Source: Diadophis punctatus similis (taxonomy: Eukaryota > Chordata > Lepidosauria > Squamata > Dipsadidae). From it: 64,000 bases of DNA. The DNA is taken from positions 52,325,359 through 52,389,358 of the forward strand of contig JALIGW010000001.1 of NCBI GenBank assembly GCA_023053685.1, read 5' to 3'. The notes under the pieces are model-generated. The model ran no database searches, had not been told where the DNA came from, and saw only the letters and a program-made list of their open reading frames with translations. Of this stretch, positions 41,306 to 56,134 are shown piece by piece (within the stretch, counting starts at the first letter, position 1; each line of letters starts with the position of its first letter). Made by a program: the position numbers and the translations under genes.

Positions 41306-44300
41306 CCTGAAATGTCGATGGATTTATATATTTTTATTCAACATACTAAACTAATAGATTAAAATATAATTCTATGAGTTATTTCCATTTTTTCCTCATC
41401 CTATAACATTGCGTAACTATTTACAATAATTATAATTTTGATTTTTGCATTTGTTTTATTAGAGCAATTGTACAGAAAATGTTTGTGTTACTTGGAATAA
41501 ACAAACACTTCCTGAATTGTTGTGTATCCTACTGTGGGGGAGGGACAAGAAACATGATCAATTTGTGGAACATTTTACTAGATATCTGAAAGCTGTTATG
41601 ATTCAACAGCACATGGGATCAGGTGGGTTCAGACTCAGATGAACATAGATTTTATTACCTTGGTATGTTTTACTTTATGCAAAGATGTCTTCCATAGAAA
41701 TAACCAACAAAACCATAACAATGAGAACATAAGGACTGTTCCCCATATTAATGCTAAGAATAATGAAACCTGACAGCAATATCATTGCAATAGATGCATC
41801 AGAGTAATGAAAAATACTTTCCACAAATTTTAGGGCCACAAGGATAGGATGGTTATATATCCTACTTTACATGTGACAGTCCTCTGTTTGAAAGATTGTC
41901 TGGTCTAACTAGTTTAAGGATACAGCTGTACAGTATAAGAAGGAAGAATCAAAATATTGAAGTTGCCCATCAACTGCTCTACCTGGACATCAGATCAAAA
42001 AGATAGGCAGGTTAGCTAGACACAAATATGGTTTATTTTTATTTCATACATCATAATTATTTCCAAAATCTGAACTGCAGGATGTTAAAGAAATTTTCGT
42101 TTGGTGAAAATTGCTAAATGCTAAATATTGCTGTGTTTTAGGGACATATAGGATATTCCCCTGGATGAAGAATTGTCTCTACAGTAATTGGCAAAGGATC
42201 TCTCAACTTTGCATAGAGGAATCATTTATATTTTTGGAGACACTGGCAATGCTGAAGTTTGAATGCAGGACTTTCTGTATGCAAAACCAAAGTTTTACCT
42301 GTGAGCTACAACCCTTCTTTGTTTGGCTATGTTTGCATGTTTTGGAAAGATAATTTTAAATGTTTTTGATACATAAACTCATCAATCCTCACAGATATAT
42401 TTTAAAATGATATTTATTCCTATTCAGTTGCTATCACAATCTATCTCTGAACTTAGAAATCTGCATTCCAATAGATGCTTATTATTCCACATAAGTATTT
42501 TTGGAAAAATAATCCATTATTTCACTGAATTTTAAATGACCACAATTAGGGAAATCAAAGTTGTCAAGAACTGATATTGCAGATGAAATAATAAAGACAC
42601 AAATGAATATTCAGTTTGGCTTATACCTATAGAGGCTGAGGGAATTTGACAAAGTTAAAATTAATTACAAATTATAAACACGTTCACTTCAGTATCACAG
42701 TGATACAGTCTACAAATTGGGAAATCAGAATCAAATGTTCTGTAGCTCTTTCTATCTCTCTGTTGCTTTTTTCATGGCTCACTGTGATATGCATTTGTTG
42801 ATGCATTTTTTATTACATGGCCAGCAAACATCCGTCAGGAATATTGTCTTAGTTGCTTTGTACATTTCTGATAAAAAAGGCATTACAATCTTGAAATGGC
42901 ATGCATTCATATTAACATTAGCAAGAGAAAAATGACTTTTATTCATAATCACTGGTTATTAATATTGCTGCCTTAGTCTACATTGTTCACTTCTGTGAAT
43001 GCAACAGTAATTAAAATGATGCAAAATGTACATAATGATCAGAAAGTCTAATATACTTGGAGTTTACATATACAGAAAATAATCTTTATTTCTTCTAAAC
43101 AAATACAAACACAGTCATACACACATATATACACACCCATTTAAAATGTCCCTTTAATCTTGTAGACAAATTTCAGTGGCGTGTTTTTAGCACCAGGCCA
43201 TAAAAACTTTAAAAGGGGATTAGCATTGAAACCTGATAATTTATAATACTTCTGCAGCTTTCAATTATTCAAGTATTCATAGTCCAACAAATTGAATAAT
43301 GTATGGAATCATGAACTGAACTCTGACAAGATGATAACTGAAAATATTAAAAGTAATCAGTACTTATGATGGATGGAATTCCTGAAAGATATTTAACAAT
43401 GAGAGCCACTTCCATCTAAGATCTCTTTTTTTCCTATTCATATACAGTGAGCACCCGAACACAAACTGTCTCTCTACACTGCTGCATATAGAATAAGGTA
43501 CATAAGGAATCCTCCTCATGTGCTAATTTCTAGATGCAGGGAGATTTTTCCAGCATTAGAAGAGAAAATGAGTTTTTCTAGCATTAGACAAGAAAATTTC
43601 TCAGTATCTTGTGTGAAGGAAGTTTTAAACCAATGACACTGTTACAAACACGAATACAGAATTAATATTCCTATATTTCCCTTGAGATTATACTTTGGGA
43701 TGGTGTTATCTGTAGAGAAAACTGAAAAAATGAGTATTTCAGACTTTGAGATTGCAGAATTTTCTCAGCTGGATGTCAAGACTGGAAGTAAATCTGTCAG
43801 AGGTTAAAAAAATTGCTTATTTAGTGGTAACTCGTAGTTCAAATGGGTGGACACAAATAACATTAAATGTTCCTTGTTTCTCTACAAATCCATTCACATT
43901 ATCTCAGTAGGCATGGCTGTGGGAACATGTGTTGAGATTAGTTATACGTATGCCATTTTATACTATAAGATAGCAAATAGCTTCATTTTTCCATATTTCT
44001 AGGTAAAGATTATAACCTGATTCACATCTCCTCTAACCACAAAACTGTTGCATGGTAGAAACAGCAGAAAATGAGCAAAGAAGCTCTCCTTTAGATTCCG
44101 TACAGCTGTAGCAAAAGCATTTCCTACCATCACAATTGGGTTTTAATTTTCTAGTACTAAAAAAAATCTATCATGTCAATAATACCCAACTATGTTGAAG
44201 TGAATTAACCTTATTTATTATTTGAGTCCACATTTAGAAAGAATGATAAGAAATCCTATAGCTGAAGCTTCATACAAATCTGTAACTTACACCAAACTCA

Positions 44301-44614
44301 TCCTAATTTGGAAAACATGCATAGATTATCCAATATCAGTCCAGATGATAAAAACTGTATCTCAGAAGTAAAATGGGACCGGGGAGGAATAATTCAGTGT
44401 CTTTCAAATGATTTTGCTATCCTTAAATAGCGGACATTGTGGACATATTTCCTTAGAAAGAAAGACTACTTTCCAGAAATGTTAGAGTCGTAGAATACTA
44501 GTAAACTGTTTTTCCTAAGTACGTGATAATGCACAACTTTCATAAATAGTGAAATGAACCTTCAACATATTTCATGTAATTGATGGTCTCTCCTCGCCAG
44601 TGCTGGCTTATAAA

Positions 44615-44617
<3 letters not shown>
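41306..44617. other. Repeat-poor, gene-free DNA of about 3.3 kb
   Basis: AT-rich sequence without recognisable mobile elements, microsatellites or exons on either strand. Confidence 0.5.
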
Positions 44618-45054
<437 letters not shown>

Positions 45055-45059
45055 TTTTC

Positions 45060-45985
45060 CTAGTTTGGGCTTTGTTTTCGGCAGCTTGAAGAAAAAGGAA
45101 GGAGGGGGAGAGTAGGCTCTCCTGCCTTCGCTTTGGAGATCTCCCACCGTCCTTGTAATTGGCACATTTCTATTCCTTTCTCAAAAAATGCGCAAAGGAA
45201 CGGCGGGTGACCTAAAGAGAGATCCCAGCTGTTCAAGGAGAATAAATATCCCAAGAGAAAGGAGGCCAGGTTTTCTGTGCCGCCGCCCTTGCAGGCAGCC
45301 CTCTCTGGTCGCAAGCACCCGCCTGCTGGATGGTTCCCGCGCCTCGCAGCAGATCGCGTTAATTGAGGAGGAACCGGGATTCCTCTGATTGCCGAGAAGC
45401 CGAGAAGCGCTCGGCATCTCACCCGGGCTGAAATAGGCTTCCCTTCTGGCAGGAGAAAGAAGGCTTCCCTTCTTTCTCCTGCCAGCTATTACATTACTTC
45501 AGATAACTCATCGGGGCGCCAGGTTTTCTCTTCCTGGAAGAGGCGGCGCGTTCTCACGAGGGATATACTCCGGAAGTAAAGTGGACTCGTGAAATCCCCT
45601 TTTGACCCCCGATGCTCCCCGCCGAGTGTCAAAAGTGGACCAGAAGGAACTCTTCTGGAGGGAAGGGGGAAAATAACGTTTTATTCAGTTCTTAGGGAGT
45701 TTCCCTCCTGCCTCAAGCTACTGTTAAATCATCCCTGTCAAGGGTGACTTTTATCCCAAGGGCTAATAAAAATTATTTGAAGAGGATTTATCTTTGAGCT
45801 TTTTTTGGTTCTCCCTGGGCGCCTTGAGCTGCAGCTCAGCCTCTCTTGTCTCTCAAGGCCGCCGTGTAAATCAGCGGCTGCGGTTTTGCTCTCCAGCGCA
45901 AATGGCTTGGCTCCAGGGGGGAATGAGGTGGTTCCAGTGGGACCATAAATGTCAGCTTCCCCAAATTCAGGTAGGTTGCAATTCA
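45060..45985. other. CpG-rich non-repetitive stretch, possible promoter or 5' exon
   Basis: This is the only CpG-rich segment here that is not a visible transposon. It contains an 18-bp-arm hairpin (45446-45485), a ccggaagt ETS-like site at about 45570, and a candidate splice donor cag|gtaggt at about 45970 preceded by a short frame starting at 45902. No recognisable protein is encoded. It may be the first exon or promoter of a gene lying to the right, but nothing here confirms transcription. Confidence 0.3.
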
Positions 45986-48072
45986 TGTCATTTAGAGAAA
46001 AGGCTTAAGTGGTGGCTTTCAGGGCCACTACACTTAAGCCAGCATCCAATAATCCTAAAGAGGCAGTTACAGGTACCTCCTTTACAGAAGGCAGGCCTCT
46101 TTCTGAAAAATTATTAGAGGACATTTTCTCTTCCTTTGAAAGTGACCTCTATTTCAGTGGTCAAAGGTCTCCCAACTTTTTAAAATTAATATATTTATAA
46201 ATCGCAGGCACGGCGGACTATGTTGCACCCATTACAAAACATATTTTCTAAAATATATATTTATGTTTTGCATATTGTGTATCTTAAGTGTTAGTACAGC
46301 TTAAGTCTTGTTTTTCAGAGGAAAAAAGGAAAATGTAAATATGTATACATCCAACTCTTTTCTTCCAGCCTGGGTCTGCGTATTATCCCACTTTGCAGAC
46401 AACTGTCTCTATTTGGAGGGATGATAATTGGTCAAAGATCAATATATTGCAATGATAAGGATCCTAAGAAGATTGAGAAGGGGAACTGACATTGCTTTTA
46501 AGCAACTCTGGGACAACAAACCGAGTACCTCTTTTTCTGAGTACATGTTTACTTGCTCATAGTCTTCCCCATCAGAATGAGTAGTGATTATATTTATCTC
46601 ACTGTAAAAGAATTAGCACATGCAAGTTTTAGGCAAAATGGGGTCTTTTGTCCTGTTCTGGGGTTGTGATATGTGAGAGAGAGTGACTACTCTAGGTGTA
46701 GAAGATTGAGGCTGTGATAAATGTTGGCACAAGGCCAGCTATGGAAGATCATTTTTGATTTTGACTTGTGGCTTTATTTGGCTGTTACTGGATTAAACTT
46801 CTAAACATTAGACTGGTCTTAACTGCATGCAAATCCTTCAGAGATTTAGCAGTGGATCTGGCTTCTTTTATCCTAGTCATCACAATAAGCTATAGAAGCT
46901 CAGTGCAAAATTTAACTCTTAAGAAGGAACACAAACCATTTCTCATTTCTAACAAGAGAACCGGGAACAGGAAAACCAGGAAGATAAAAACATATTTGTG
47001 ATCATTAGGGCAAAACTAGTTGTCAGCACATTATGGAAAATGAGTCACTTTCTAGAAAGGGCTTTTAATTGCTTAATCTAAGAAATGTGGACAATGGCAT
47101 ACGTGTTTTATTTTAGGGTCTATCTAGCCCACTCAGAAAATGTAATGGACCTAATTTTCATTTAGTATAGGTCTGTGCAGTTCCTAAAACATCTAAATGG
47201 CTATTAATTTAATCAGGTAATTTAACTCTACCTCCAGAAAAGGCCACTAGCTAGTTGTCACGCAGTGATTATGAGGATGACATTTCTATCCCATGATGCC
47301 AGAGGCAGACTTTGATACATCATTTTCTTTTTGAAGGTTAAACTCAGATAACCTGCCTTTGGCATTTAATTAGCTACATATTAAACACTCTTTTAATAAT
47401 AAAATGATTAAAATTTTTATTGCTTCTCAAATGAGGCCCTTTTAGATAGATTTAATGACTTGGTTTGAGTACTGTAGTTTGTGAACCAAACCTTAGGCCA
47501 GGATATGTTCTAATGATGTGCTTTACAGCTTGCAAAATCTGTATTTTATTCAAATTACTGTCATAATCATTTTGAGTAAAACTTATTACTGTATGCTATC
47601 TTATGTGTTTCTAAGTTGAATTGTCACATGTCATTGAAAAGGGAATTTAAAATCAATTGAAATCCATTTCTTTTAAAAATATATATGGTTGAATACTGCG
47701 CTAAAAATAACATGGAGATAAAATTATTAAAGTGGGTATCATAATATACATGTTTAGCATTATGAAACACTTTTAATATGTCAATATTAACAGCCTACTA
47801 GCAATGAAAAATCATAAGCCAACAGTATATTTTGGTTCCTTAATTAACATGGAAATACTAGTATTTTAGTGAAAATTTATATGATGGCTGTTTGTCTCTC
47901 TCTTTCTCTGCTAAGACTTGCTTCATAAATATGACTTGTAGATGCAGATTGTGTCCAAAGGGAAAAAATGAAAAGGCATCGGCAGTAATTAAATATTGTT
48001 CAACAGATCATAAACATTTCTGCATTTATGAAAAGTAATGTAGGAGAGTTCATTTGGAATTATGGTTAAAGG
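45986..48072. other. Repeat-poor AT-rich DNA of about 2.1 kb
   Basis: No gene or mobile element recognised. TTAATTA-type homeodomain-like motifs are frequent, as expected from base composition. Confidence 0.45.
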
Positions 48073-48167
48073 CAGGGGTCTCCAAACATAGCAACTTTAA
48101 GATGAATTCAACTCCTGGAATTCGTCAGCCAGCCATGTCTTAAAGTTGCCAAATTTGGAGATCCCTA
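48073..48167. mobile_element. Palindromic hAT MITE, 95 bp, TSD gttaaagg
   Basis: The left end caggggtctccaaac and the matching right end surround inverted arms. An exact 8-bp duplication, gttaaagg, lies at 48065-48072 and 48168-48175. Same family as 53.20 and 57.58 kb, shortened in the middle. Confidence 0.88.
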
Positions 48168-48175
48168 GTTAAAGG

Positions 48176-48300
48176 CACCAGCTTTGGAATCATAAGATGT
48201 GAGAACTAGTGCGGCCTTAGGTGCAAAGCCAGTTCAGTGATCTTGGTCCAGCAACTCTCCCTTGGCCCTAGCTGAAAAATGTGGGCAAGAAAACTGCTTG
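48176..48300 (+). mobile_element. Diverged tRNA-SINE remnant
   Basis: The stretch from ggcaccagctttggaatcat through gatcttggtccagcaactct resembles a worn copy of the SINE type at 25.86 kb. Confidence 0.4.
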
Positions 48301-48365
48301 GAATTGTCTGTAGTGATTTAAAAGCAGAAAAGGAGGAGAAGGATGAAAATAATGATGAGAAAAAA

Positions 48366-48404
48366 GTCTCTCTCTCTCCCTCCCTCCCTCCCCCCTCTCT
48401 CTCC
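48366..48404. repeat. CT-rich low-complexity run
   Basis: CT, CCCT and C runs over about 39 bases. Confidence 0.85.
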
Positions 48405-49677
48405 TGTTCTACAACAATTGTGATGAATCCTTTAATCCTTTACATTATCTGATTCATATGTGAATTAGAATACTGTATACATTCAGACACTAGGCATGTG
48501 TCGGTACTGTATGAGTAATCTGCTTCCTTATGAATTTCTACATCTATATAGCCTTTATTGTAAACATATATGTACTTGTGCATCTCTCATAAAGCGCAAT
48601 TCACTCGCCTGCTTATTTCAAGCAAACTAAAACTAATTTTGGTTTTGCAACATCTTGAAGAATTAATATGACTGATCTGATTAAAAGTGGCATATAATCT
48701 TAATCTTAAAATCTTAATCTACTTTTTTCTATTCCATCAGTTCAAATGGCATATAATATATTTCTGTTGAATTTTGGAGAAAAGTACAGTTTATTCAAAC
48801 GAAATCAGTCTTGGTGGGTTTGGTGCAGGTTCGAGGAAAGGCTCAAAAGTTATTTTCCTGCACAGGAAACCTGTTGCGCTGCTGGCAAGAACACAATGCA
48901 TGCTCAGTTTCTGTCTGAAGCTAGAATTCTGCCAGTAGACTAACATTTGCAGAGGGAGCCACCTTGTGGATTCTTTCTGTTGTTAATTCTTTGTGATGTT
49001 AACACCTCAGTTACTGAATACGATCCCTCAAGAAAGAGAACTAGAATGTGCTGTATGGAGAATATGGGAGGGAGAACTACAAAGATTAAGATTTATTTGT
49101 TTGTTTATTGATTTATTTTTATTCATTTTATTCCTTTTTCCTTGCATTTTTATTCCTTTCTCTTCTCTCCCCTTTCTTTAAATTTAGTCTGTGTTAGATT
49201 TTACTGTTACAATCAAAATTCTTAATAAAAAAATATAAAAAGATTTACAATCGATGTATTGAACATAATGAAAAATTAACACATTTTATTTCAATCTCTC
49301 TCTCTGTACTTAACCCCACTTACCTCACTTTTTAAAAAGAAACATGGATATTCTCCATTAAAAAAATGTTTAGATTTCCATGATCTTAAAAGGTTTTTTT
49401 AAAAAAAAGCTGTCTATGATCATATCTTAGGAAAGCAAAATCAATGGAATGGAAATTATTTTCCCTGAAATTGAGGGCAGTATAACCTTTTGTATAATAA
49501 GATAAAGAGATTTGCTTTAAGCAAGAATCCTTGCTTTTTGATGTCCGGTTTTAGAGAAGTAGTGTTGGCAACTGTGTTTATTTTATTAAAATCTGCTTTC
49601 TTAAAGTCCAAGATGTGCAATTCAATATCAAAGGAATGAGCATTACCGGATCATTTGTCACCAATATCCCTGCTAAC
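48405..49677. other. Unannotated AT-rich DNA of about 1.3 kb
   Basis: No gene or recognised repeat. Confidence 0.5.
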
Positions 49678-49954
49678 CAGTGGTGGGTTGCTGCCGGTTC
49701 GGAACGGTTCTTTAGAACTGGTAGCGGAAATTTACCGCCGCTTGCCAAACCGGCAGCGATGACTGGCGGTCCACACTCCTGAACCAGTCCTCCGGTCATT
49801 GCGGCTTGCAAGAAAAACCCTCTGCGCATGTGCAAAGGCTTCTGCGCATGCGCAGAGGGTCATATCCGAGTATTTTATGCGACGTGATGGGGGCAAAACG
49901 CGCACTTCTGTCGTGATGCGAACCGGTGGGGAACGTAAGTGGAATGCACCCCTG
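49678..49954. mobile_element. hAT MITE, 277 bp, TSD ctgctaac
   Basis: Ends are cagtggtgggttgct and the matching gcacccctg. An exact 8-bp duplication, ctgctaac, lies at 49670-49677 and 49955-49962. Carries the palindromic tgcgcatgcgca at 49843-49854 and a one-mismatch second copy about 22 bases upstream. Confidence 0.94.
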
Positions 49955-50227
49955 CTGCTAACTATATTTCATCAGTTACGTTTTCCCAACTGTTACATAT
50001 CAATTGAAGGATAGTTGATCCTCTTGCATCTTCTGAGGGAGTAAGTTGTCAGGAAGTCAGGAATATCCTGAAACACGTTTGCAGATTTTTTTTTTCTTCC
50101 AACAGATGTCAGAGTAAAAATCCCTCAGTGCAAATACTTCATGCCTTTTTGAAAGAGCTGCGGTTTATTTCTGGAAAATATTATCTGGAGCTGCTGCTTG
50201 TCTGGCCAAGTGATGGGACTCAGATTA

Positions 50228-50366
50228 ACAGAGTTGGAAGGGACAGTTGCAGGTCATCTAGTCCAACCCCCTGCCCAAGCAGGAGACCCTACATCTGCCT
50301 CTACCTAGGATCGAACTCACAACCTCCTGATTGTGAGGCAACAGCTCCACCTCTAGGCCACAGCAG
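50228..50366 (-). mobile_element. tRNA-headed SINE with CR1-type 3' end
   Basis: On the minus strand: a tRNA-like head with box A tggcctagaggtggagc and box B gagttcgatcc, then directly the CR1 3' signature (cagggggttggactagatga, ccttccaactctg). The SINE presumably uses CR1 machinery through this tail. The head matches the SINE at 18.67 kb, which has a different tail. Confidence 0.8.
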
Positions 50367-50534
50367 CTGATGATGTTGCAATGGACAGAAACAACACTGT
50401 TGTTTTTTATTGGATACAGGGTGTGTGTTGCATTTAACTTATTAATAGTGCACTGTCTCCTTCAATACACACCTGAGACCTATTCTTTTGAAGATTTCAT
50501 TTATAATTCTAACACAGGGTCTTTAACAAGTCTT

Positions 50535-51123
50535 CCAAAATACAAGCAATCCTAGGCTGCATTAATAGAAGGGTAGAATCAAAATCATGTGAAGTCCTAG
50601 TACTGCTTTACCAAGCCTTAGTAAGACCACACTTGGAATATTGCATCCAGTTCTGGTCACCACAATATAAAAAGATGTTGAGACTCTGGAAAGGGTGCAG
50701 AGAAGAGCAACAAGAATGATTAGAGGGCTGGAGGCTAAAACATACAAAGAATAATTATAGGAATTGGGTGTCTAGTTTAATGAAAAGAAGGATTAGGAGA
50801 GATATGATAGCAGTGTTCCAATATTTGAGGGGCTTCTACAAAGACAAGGGGCTCAAACTATTTTCCAAAGCACCAAAAGACAAGAAACAATGGATAGAAC
50901 CTAACCAAGGAGAGAAGCAACCTAGAACTAAGGCAAACATTCCTAATGGTGAGAGCAATCAACCAATTGAATAGCTTGCCCTTCAGAAGTTGTGGGTGCT
51001 CCATCACTGAGGCTTTCAAAAGAAACTGGACAATCATTTGTCTGAAATCGTATAGGATTTCCTGCTTGAGCAGGGGTTGAACTAGAAGACCTCCAAGATC
51101 CCTTCCAACTCTATTATTCTATG
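50535..51123 (+). mobile_element. CR1 LINE 3' part, many frame breaks
   Basis: About 590 bp aligned by eye to the coding sense of the 56.2-kb copy, from the block for ALVRPHLEYC (about 50610) through the 3' signature ggttgaactagaagacctcc, ending ctctattattctat. Numerous indels make it a pseudogene. Confidence 0.88.
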
Positions 51124-51626
51124 TTCTTTGCACATAAGGGAAAATAGTTTTCAGCAATAGACAGTCACATTAAAGATGATTGATGTAATGTTCACCATGT
51201 ACCTGTTTCTGAGAAGTCTTAATTGATTCTCAATTGCAAATACATAATGCAAAATATATACATGTGAGATCTTTATGCATGATACAGTGCATAGCACTGC
51301 ACTGCATTGGTGAAAGAAGAAAAGTCAAGATGACTCAACACATAAGGCCTACCTCATGGTGGTAAGGACAACAAAACATAATTATTTCTCCACTCCTGTT
51401 ACATCGTAAGTCATCTAGTGACCCTATTTTAGGTAACTCAGTCCCTTCTTGGAGGGAGTAATACAAAAGTTCACCTATAGGGTCACTGTGTGGAACATGC
51501 TATACATCTGGTGGACAAAGCCATTCTCATTTACTCCATTTTGGACTCCAGCTTTAAGGGAGAACCAATGGAATAGTGGGAGTTGTCTTACATGGTGACC
51601 AATGGAATGTCTTACATGATGGGGTT
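51124..51626. other. Unannotated DNA
   Basis: No gene recognised. A short stretch around accaatggaat is repeated twice (about 51565 and 51599). Confidence 0.45.
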
Positions 51627-51975
51627 TGAGCCCATGGAACCTGAGAAAGTGGACAAGGCTCTCTCAGCGGCTAGTTGGGCCACTTGTGTTTTAGATTCAT
51701 GTTCCTCCTAGCTTATTAAAGCAGTACAGGAGGAGCTGTGTGAAGTAGTGCTGTCACATGAGTGCAATTTATATATTGAATTGAAAAGGGCAATAATTGG
51801 ATCCCCTAGTCCTTCTTTTCATTGGGTCTGGGCAATAGTTAACTCTACATTGAGAGAGGGAGTGATCCCAATGATTTTTAAAGGATGGTGGTGCATCCCT
51901 TTCTTAAGGGATCATCATTCCACCCAACTATTCTGGACAGTGTTCATCCAGTCTCCAATCTTCCCTTTTTAATCC
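51627..51975 (+). mobile_element. L2-like LINE reverse-transcriptase fragment
   Basis: In frame pieces the sequence encodes EKVDKALSAASWATCVLDSC (about 51636-51695) and NSTLREGVIPMIFKG (about 51840-51885), blocks typical of the start of an L2-type reverse-transcriptase domain. An in-frame stop and a block that does not fit the family (about 51747-51800) lie between them. That block recurs inverted at about 52544-52590. Confidence 0.55.
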
Positions 51976-51982
51976 TAACTAG

Positions 51983-52079
51983 TTAGAATAGAATTTTTTT
52001 TATTGGCCAAGTGTGATTGGACACACAAGGCATTTGTCTTGGTGCTTATGCTCTCAGTGTACATAAAAGAAAAGATACG
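51983..52079 (-). mobile_element. Rex1-like LINE 3' tail
   Basis: Minus-strand copy of the 3' end at 54.60-54.71 kb: tgatgaacgtatcttttctt through cacttggccaataaaa and an attctattct tail. Only the last about 95 bases are present. Confidence 0.8.
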
Positions 52080-52590
52080 TTCATCAAGTTAGCATAGGTG
52101 ACAGTGAGTAGGGCCTCTCGGTTGAGGAATGGGTGCAACTTATATACCACCTAAAGGTATTTAGCTATGGCTATATAGCTATATACTGTGTTTCCTCGAA
52201 AATAAGACATCCCCCAAAATAAGCCCTCCTTCAAAAATAAGCCCTTCCCTGAAAAAAAGCCCTCCCCAAAAATATTTAAACACATGTGCAGCCGGTCCCC
52301 GCCATGTCCTCTGGTTAGAGTTAGAGAGACAGAGCTGGAAATCAGCAAGAGGAGCCCCGTCTTGCTCCACGCGCCCCAAAATAATAAGACCTCCCCAAAA
52401 ATAAGGCCAAGCGCTTATTTCGGGGTTCAAAAAATATAAGACAAGGTCTTGTTTTTGGGGAAACATGGTAGCCATAGCTGTGGCTGCCATCTGCTCTTTG
52501 ATTCTAGAAGAACCCCCAGATTGTGCACCAAATCTGTCTGTGGCCTTTTCAATTCAATATATAAATTACACTCGTGTGACAGCTCTACTT
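52080..52590 (-). mobile_element. L2-like LINE fragment split by a MITE
   Basis: Minus-strand pieces encode VHNLGVLLES (about 52505-52535) and, beyond the MITE, HPFLNREALLTVTYAN (about 52085-52135), which are consecutive blocks of an L2-type reverse transcriptase. The MITE at 52186-52468 separates them. The upstream end carries the shared block described at 51.75 kb. Confidence 0.55.
52186..52468. mobile_element. Tc1/mariner-like MITE, 283 bp, TA target
   Basis: Inverted ends ctgtgtttcctcgaaaataa and the complement of ttgtttttggggaaacatgg, flanked by TA at 52184-52185 and 52469-52470. Internal repeats of aaaataagccct are abundant. TA duplication supports the Tc1/mariner superfamily; no transposase is present. 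Confidence 0.75.
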
Positions 52591-53199
52591 CACTAATGAG
52601 AAACATTTCACTAAATTGTTGACAGAACTGTCTTGAAGGCTTCTTTAATATACCAGTACATAACAACTTGGGAAAAACATTAGACAAACAGATGAAACAA
52701 AATAACAGTGCAGCCTGTAAGGCATTTAGCATTAACACATGACAACCTGAAAGTGTTTTGTCATTTGCTCTATTTAGCCCAAGGCAGTTGTGGAAAAAAA
52801 ATAGATGCCCGTTAGGGTGATTGATTTGACAAAACAACTGAAGAAATAAATACAGATACACAAATATACACCCTCATACACATATGTACATATGTATGTA
52901 AACATCTCTAGGGAGAGGGGAAAAACTTATTGGAGAAAGCCTATGTTTAGGAAAGGATAATTGCTAAGGCCTTTCACTAGGCACAGCTGTGAAATTCTCT
53001 TCACTCTGTAGTCCCAAGCAAATAAAGGAAGGTATGATAAATAGTTTTATTGCAAAGATTTATAAAATCAGACACATAAAAAAGCAGTATATTTGAATGC
53101 ATGCCCTAAAAATGGGGCAAAGGGAGTTGGGAAGCAAAATGTGCATTGTAATGTCATGATACTAACTCCATGCCTTTTTTCCCTTGTGTTGTGATACAT
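52591..53199. other. Unannotated DNA
   Basis: No gene or recognised repeat in this interval. Confidence 0.5.
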
Positions 53200-53339
53200 C
53201 AGGGGTCCCCAAACTTGGCAACTTTAAGACTTGTGAACTTCAACTCCTAGAATTCTCCAGCCAGCTATACTATGCTGGCTGGAGAATTCTGGGAGTTGAA
53301 GTCCACAAGTCTTAAAGTTGCCAACTTTGAAGACCTCTG
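53200..53339. mobile_element. Palindromic hAT MITE, 140 bp, TSD tgatacat
   Basis: An exact 8-bp duplication, tgatacat, lies at 53192-53199 and 53340-53347. The two halves are inverse complements around the centre agctatactatgct. Best-preserved member of its family here. Confidence 0.94.
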
Positions 53340-53565
53340 TGATACATAGACAAATACTAAGGTGCAGAGCTTGCATTCATCATGACATCATAATGGAGTT
53401 TGTCATTTTGAAAAAAAAGGCAGTGATTGTGAATGCTCGTGATTCACATAAAACCTGCACTCATTTGTTCATTCACAATCCTAAAATTTCAATCCCAAGC
53501 CTCTTTCTCCTGCCTTTTTGAGTCTGTGCTTTTCCCTTCCTTGTATATCTATGCCATATGTCCCT

Positions 53566-54716
53566 TGTTTACAAAATAGGTAGGTCTAGTATGGGAAACA
53601 GGGTATCCTGCCATACTAGCTCCTGTACAATTAGCACAGGCCCCCCCCAAGGCTGTGTACTCTCACCACTTCTCTTCTCTCTATATACCAATAACTGCAT
53701 CTCAAACAATTCATCTGTTAAACTACTGAAGTTCGTAGATGACACAACAGTGATCGATCTCATTCGAGACAATGATGAATCTGCATACAGACGGAGGTTG
53801 AACAACTAACCTTGTGGTGCGACTGGAACAATCTGGAACTGAACACACTCAAAACCATAGAAATGGTGGTAGAGTTTAGGAGAAACCCTCCCATACTTCC
53901 ACCTCTTACAATACTAGACAACAGAGTATCAACAGTAGAGACCTTCAAATTTCTATGTTCTATCATATCTCAAGACCTAAAATGGTCACCCAACATCAAA
54001 AACATCATCAAAAAAGCACAACAAAGAATGTTCTTTCTGCGCCAACTCAGAAAGCTCAAACTGCCCAAGGAGCTGCTGATACAGTTCTAAAGAGGAATTC
54101 TTGAGTCTGTCATCTGCACCTCTATAACTGCCTGGTTTGGTTCTGCAACCCAACAAGACAGACACAGACTTCAGAGGATAATCAGAACTGCAGAAAAAAC
54201 AATTGCTACCAACCTGCCTTCCAATGTGGACCTGTATACTGCACGAGTCAAAAAAGAGGGCTGTGAAAATATCTACAGACCCTTCACATCCTGGACACAA
54301 ACTGTTTCAACTCCTACCCTCAAAACAACGCTATAGAGCACTGCATACCAGAACAACTAGACACAAGAACAGTATTTTCCTGAATGCCATCACTCTGCTA
54401 AACAAATAATTCTCTCAACACTGTCAAACTATTTACTAAGTCTGCACTACTATTAATCTTCTCATCGTTCCCATCGCCTAAACTAATGACTGTATGACTG
54501 TAACTTTGTTGCTTGTATCCTTACGATTTATATTGATTGGTTCCTAATATGATTTTATTGTTTATTTGTACCTGGACTATCATTAAGTATTGTATCTTAT
54601 GATTCTTGATGAACGTATCTTTTCTTTTATGTACACTGAGAGCATATGCATCAAGACAAATTCCTTGTGTGTCCAATCACACTTGGCCAATAAAATATTC
54701 TATTCTATTCTAGCTT
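53566..54716 (+). mobile_element. Rex1-like LINE, 3' part of reverse transcriptase, broken
   Basis: Encodes TGPPQGCVLSPLLFSLYTNN (about 53637-53697) and FVDDT at about 53732 (catalytic box, with Val for the usual Ala), then after a frameshift near 53805 NNLELNTLKTIEMVVEFRRN and ISQDLKWSPNI. A further stop occurs at about 54088. The 3' end carries cacttggccaataaaatatt and an (ATTCT)n tail. The block order and wording fit the Rex1/Babar group of CR1-related LINEs; group name from memory. Confidence 0.75.
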
Positions 54717-56131
<1,415 letters not shown>

Positions 56132-56134
<3 letters not shown>

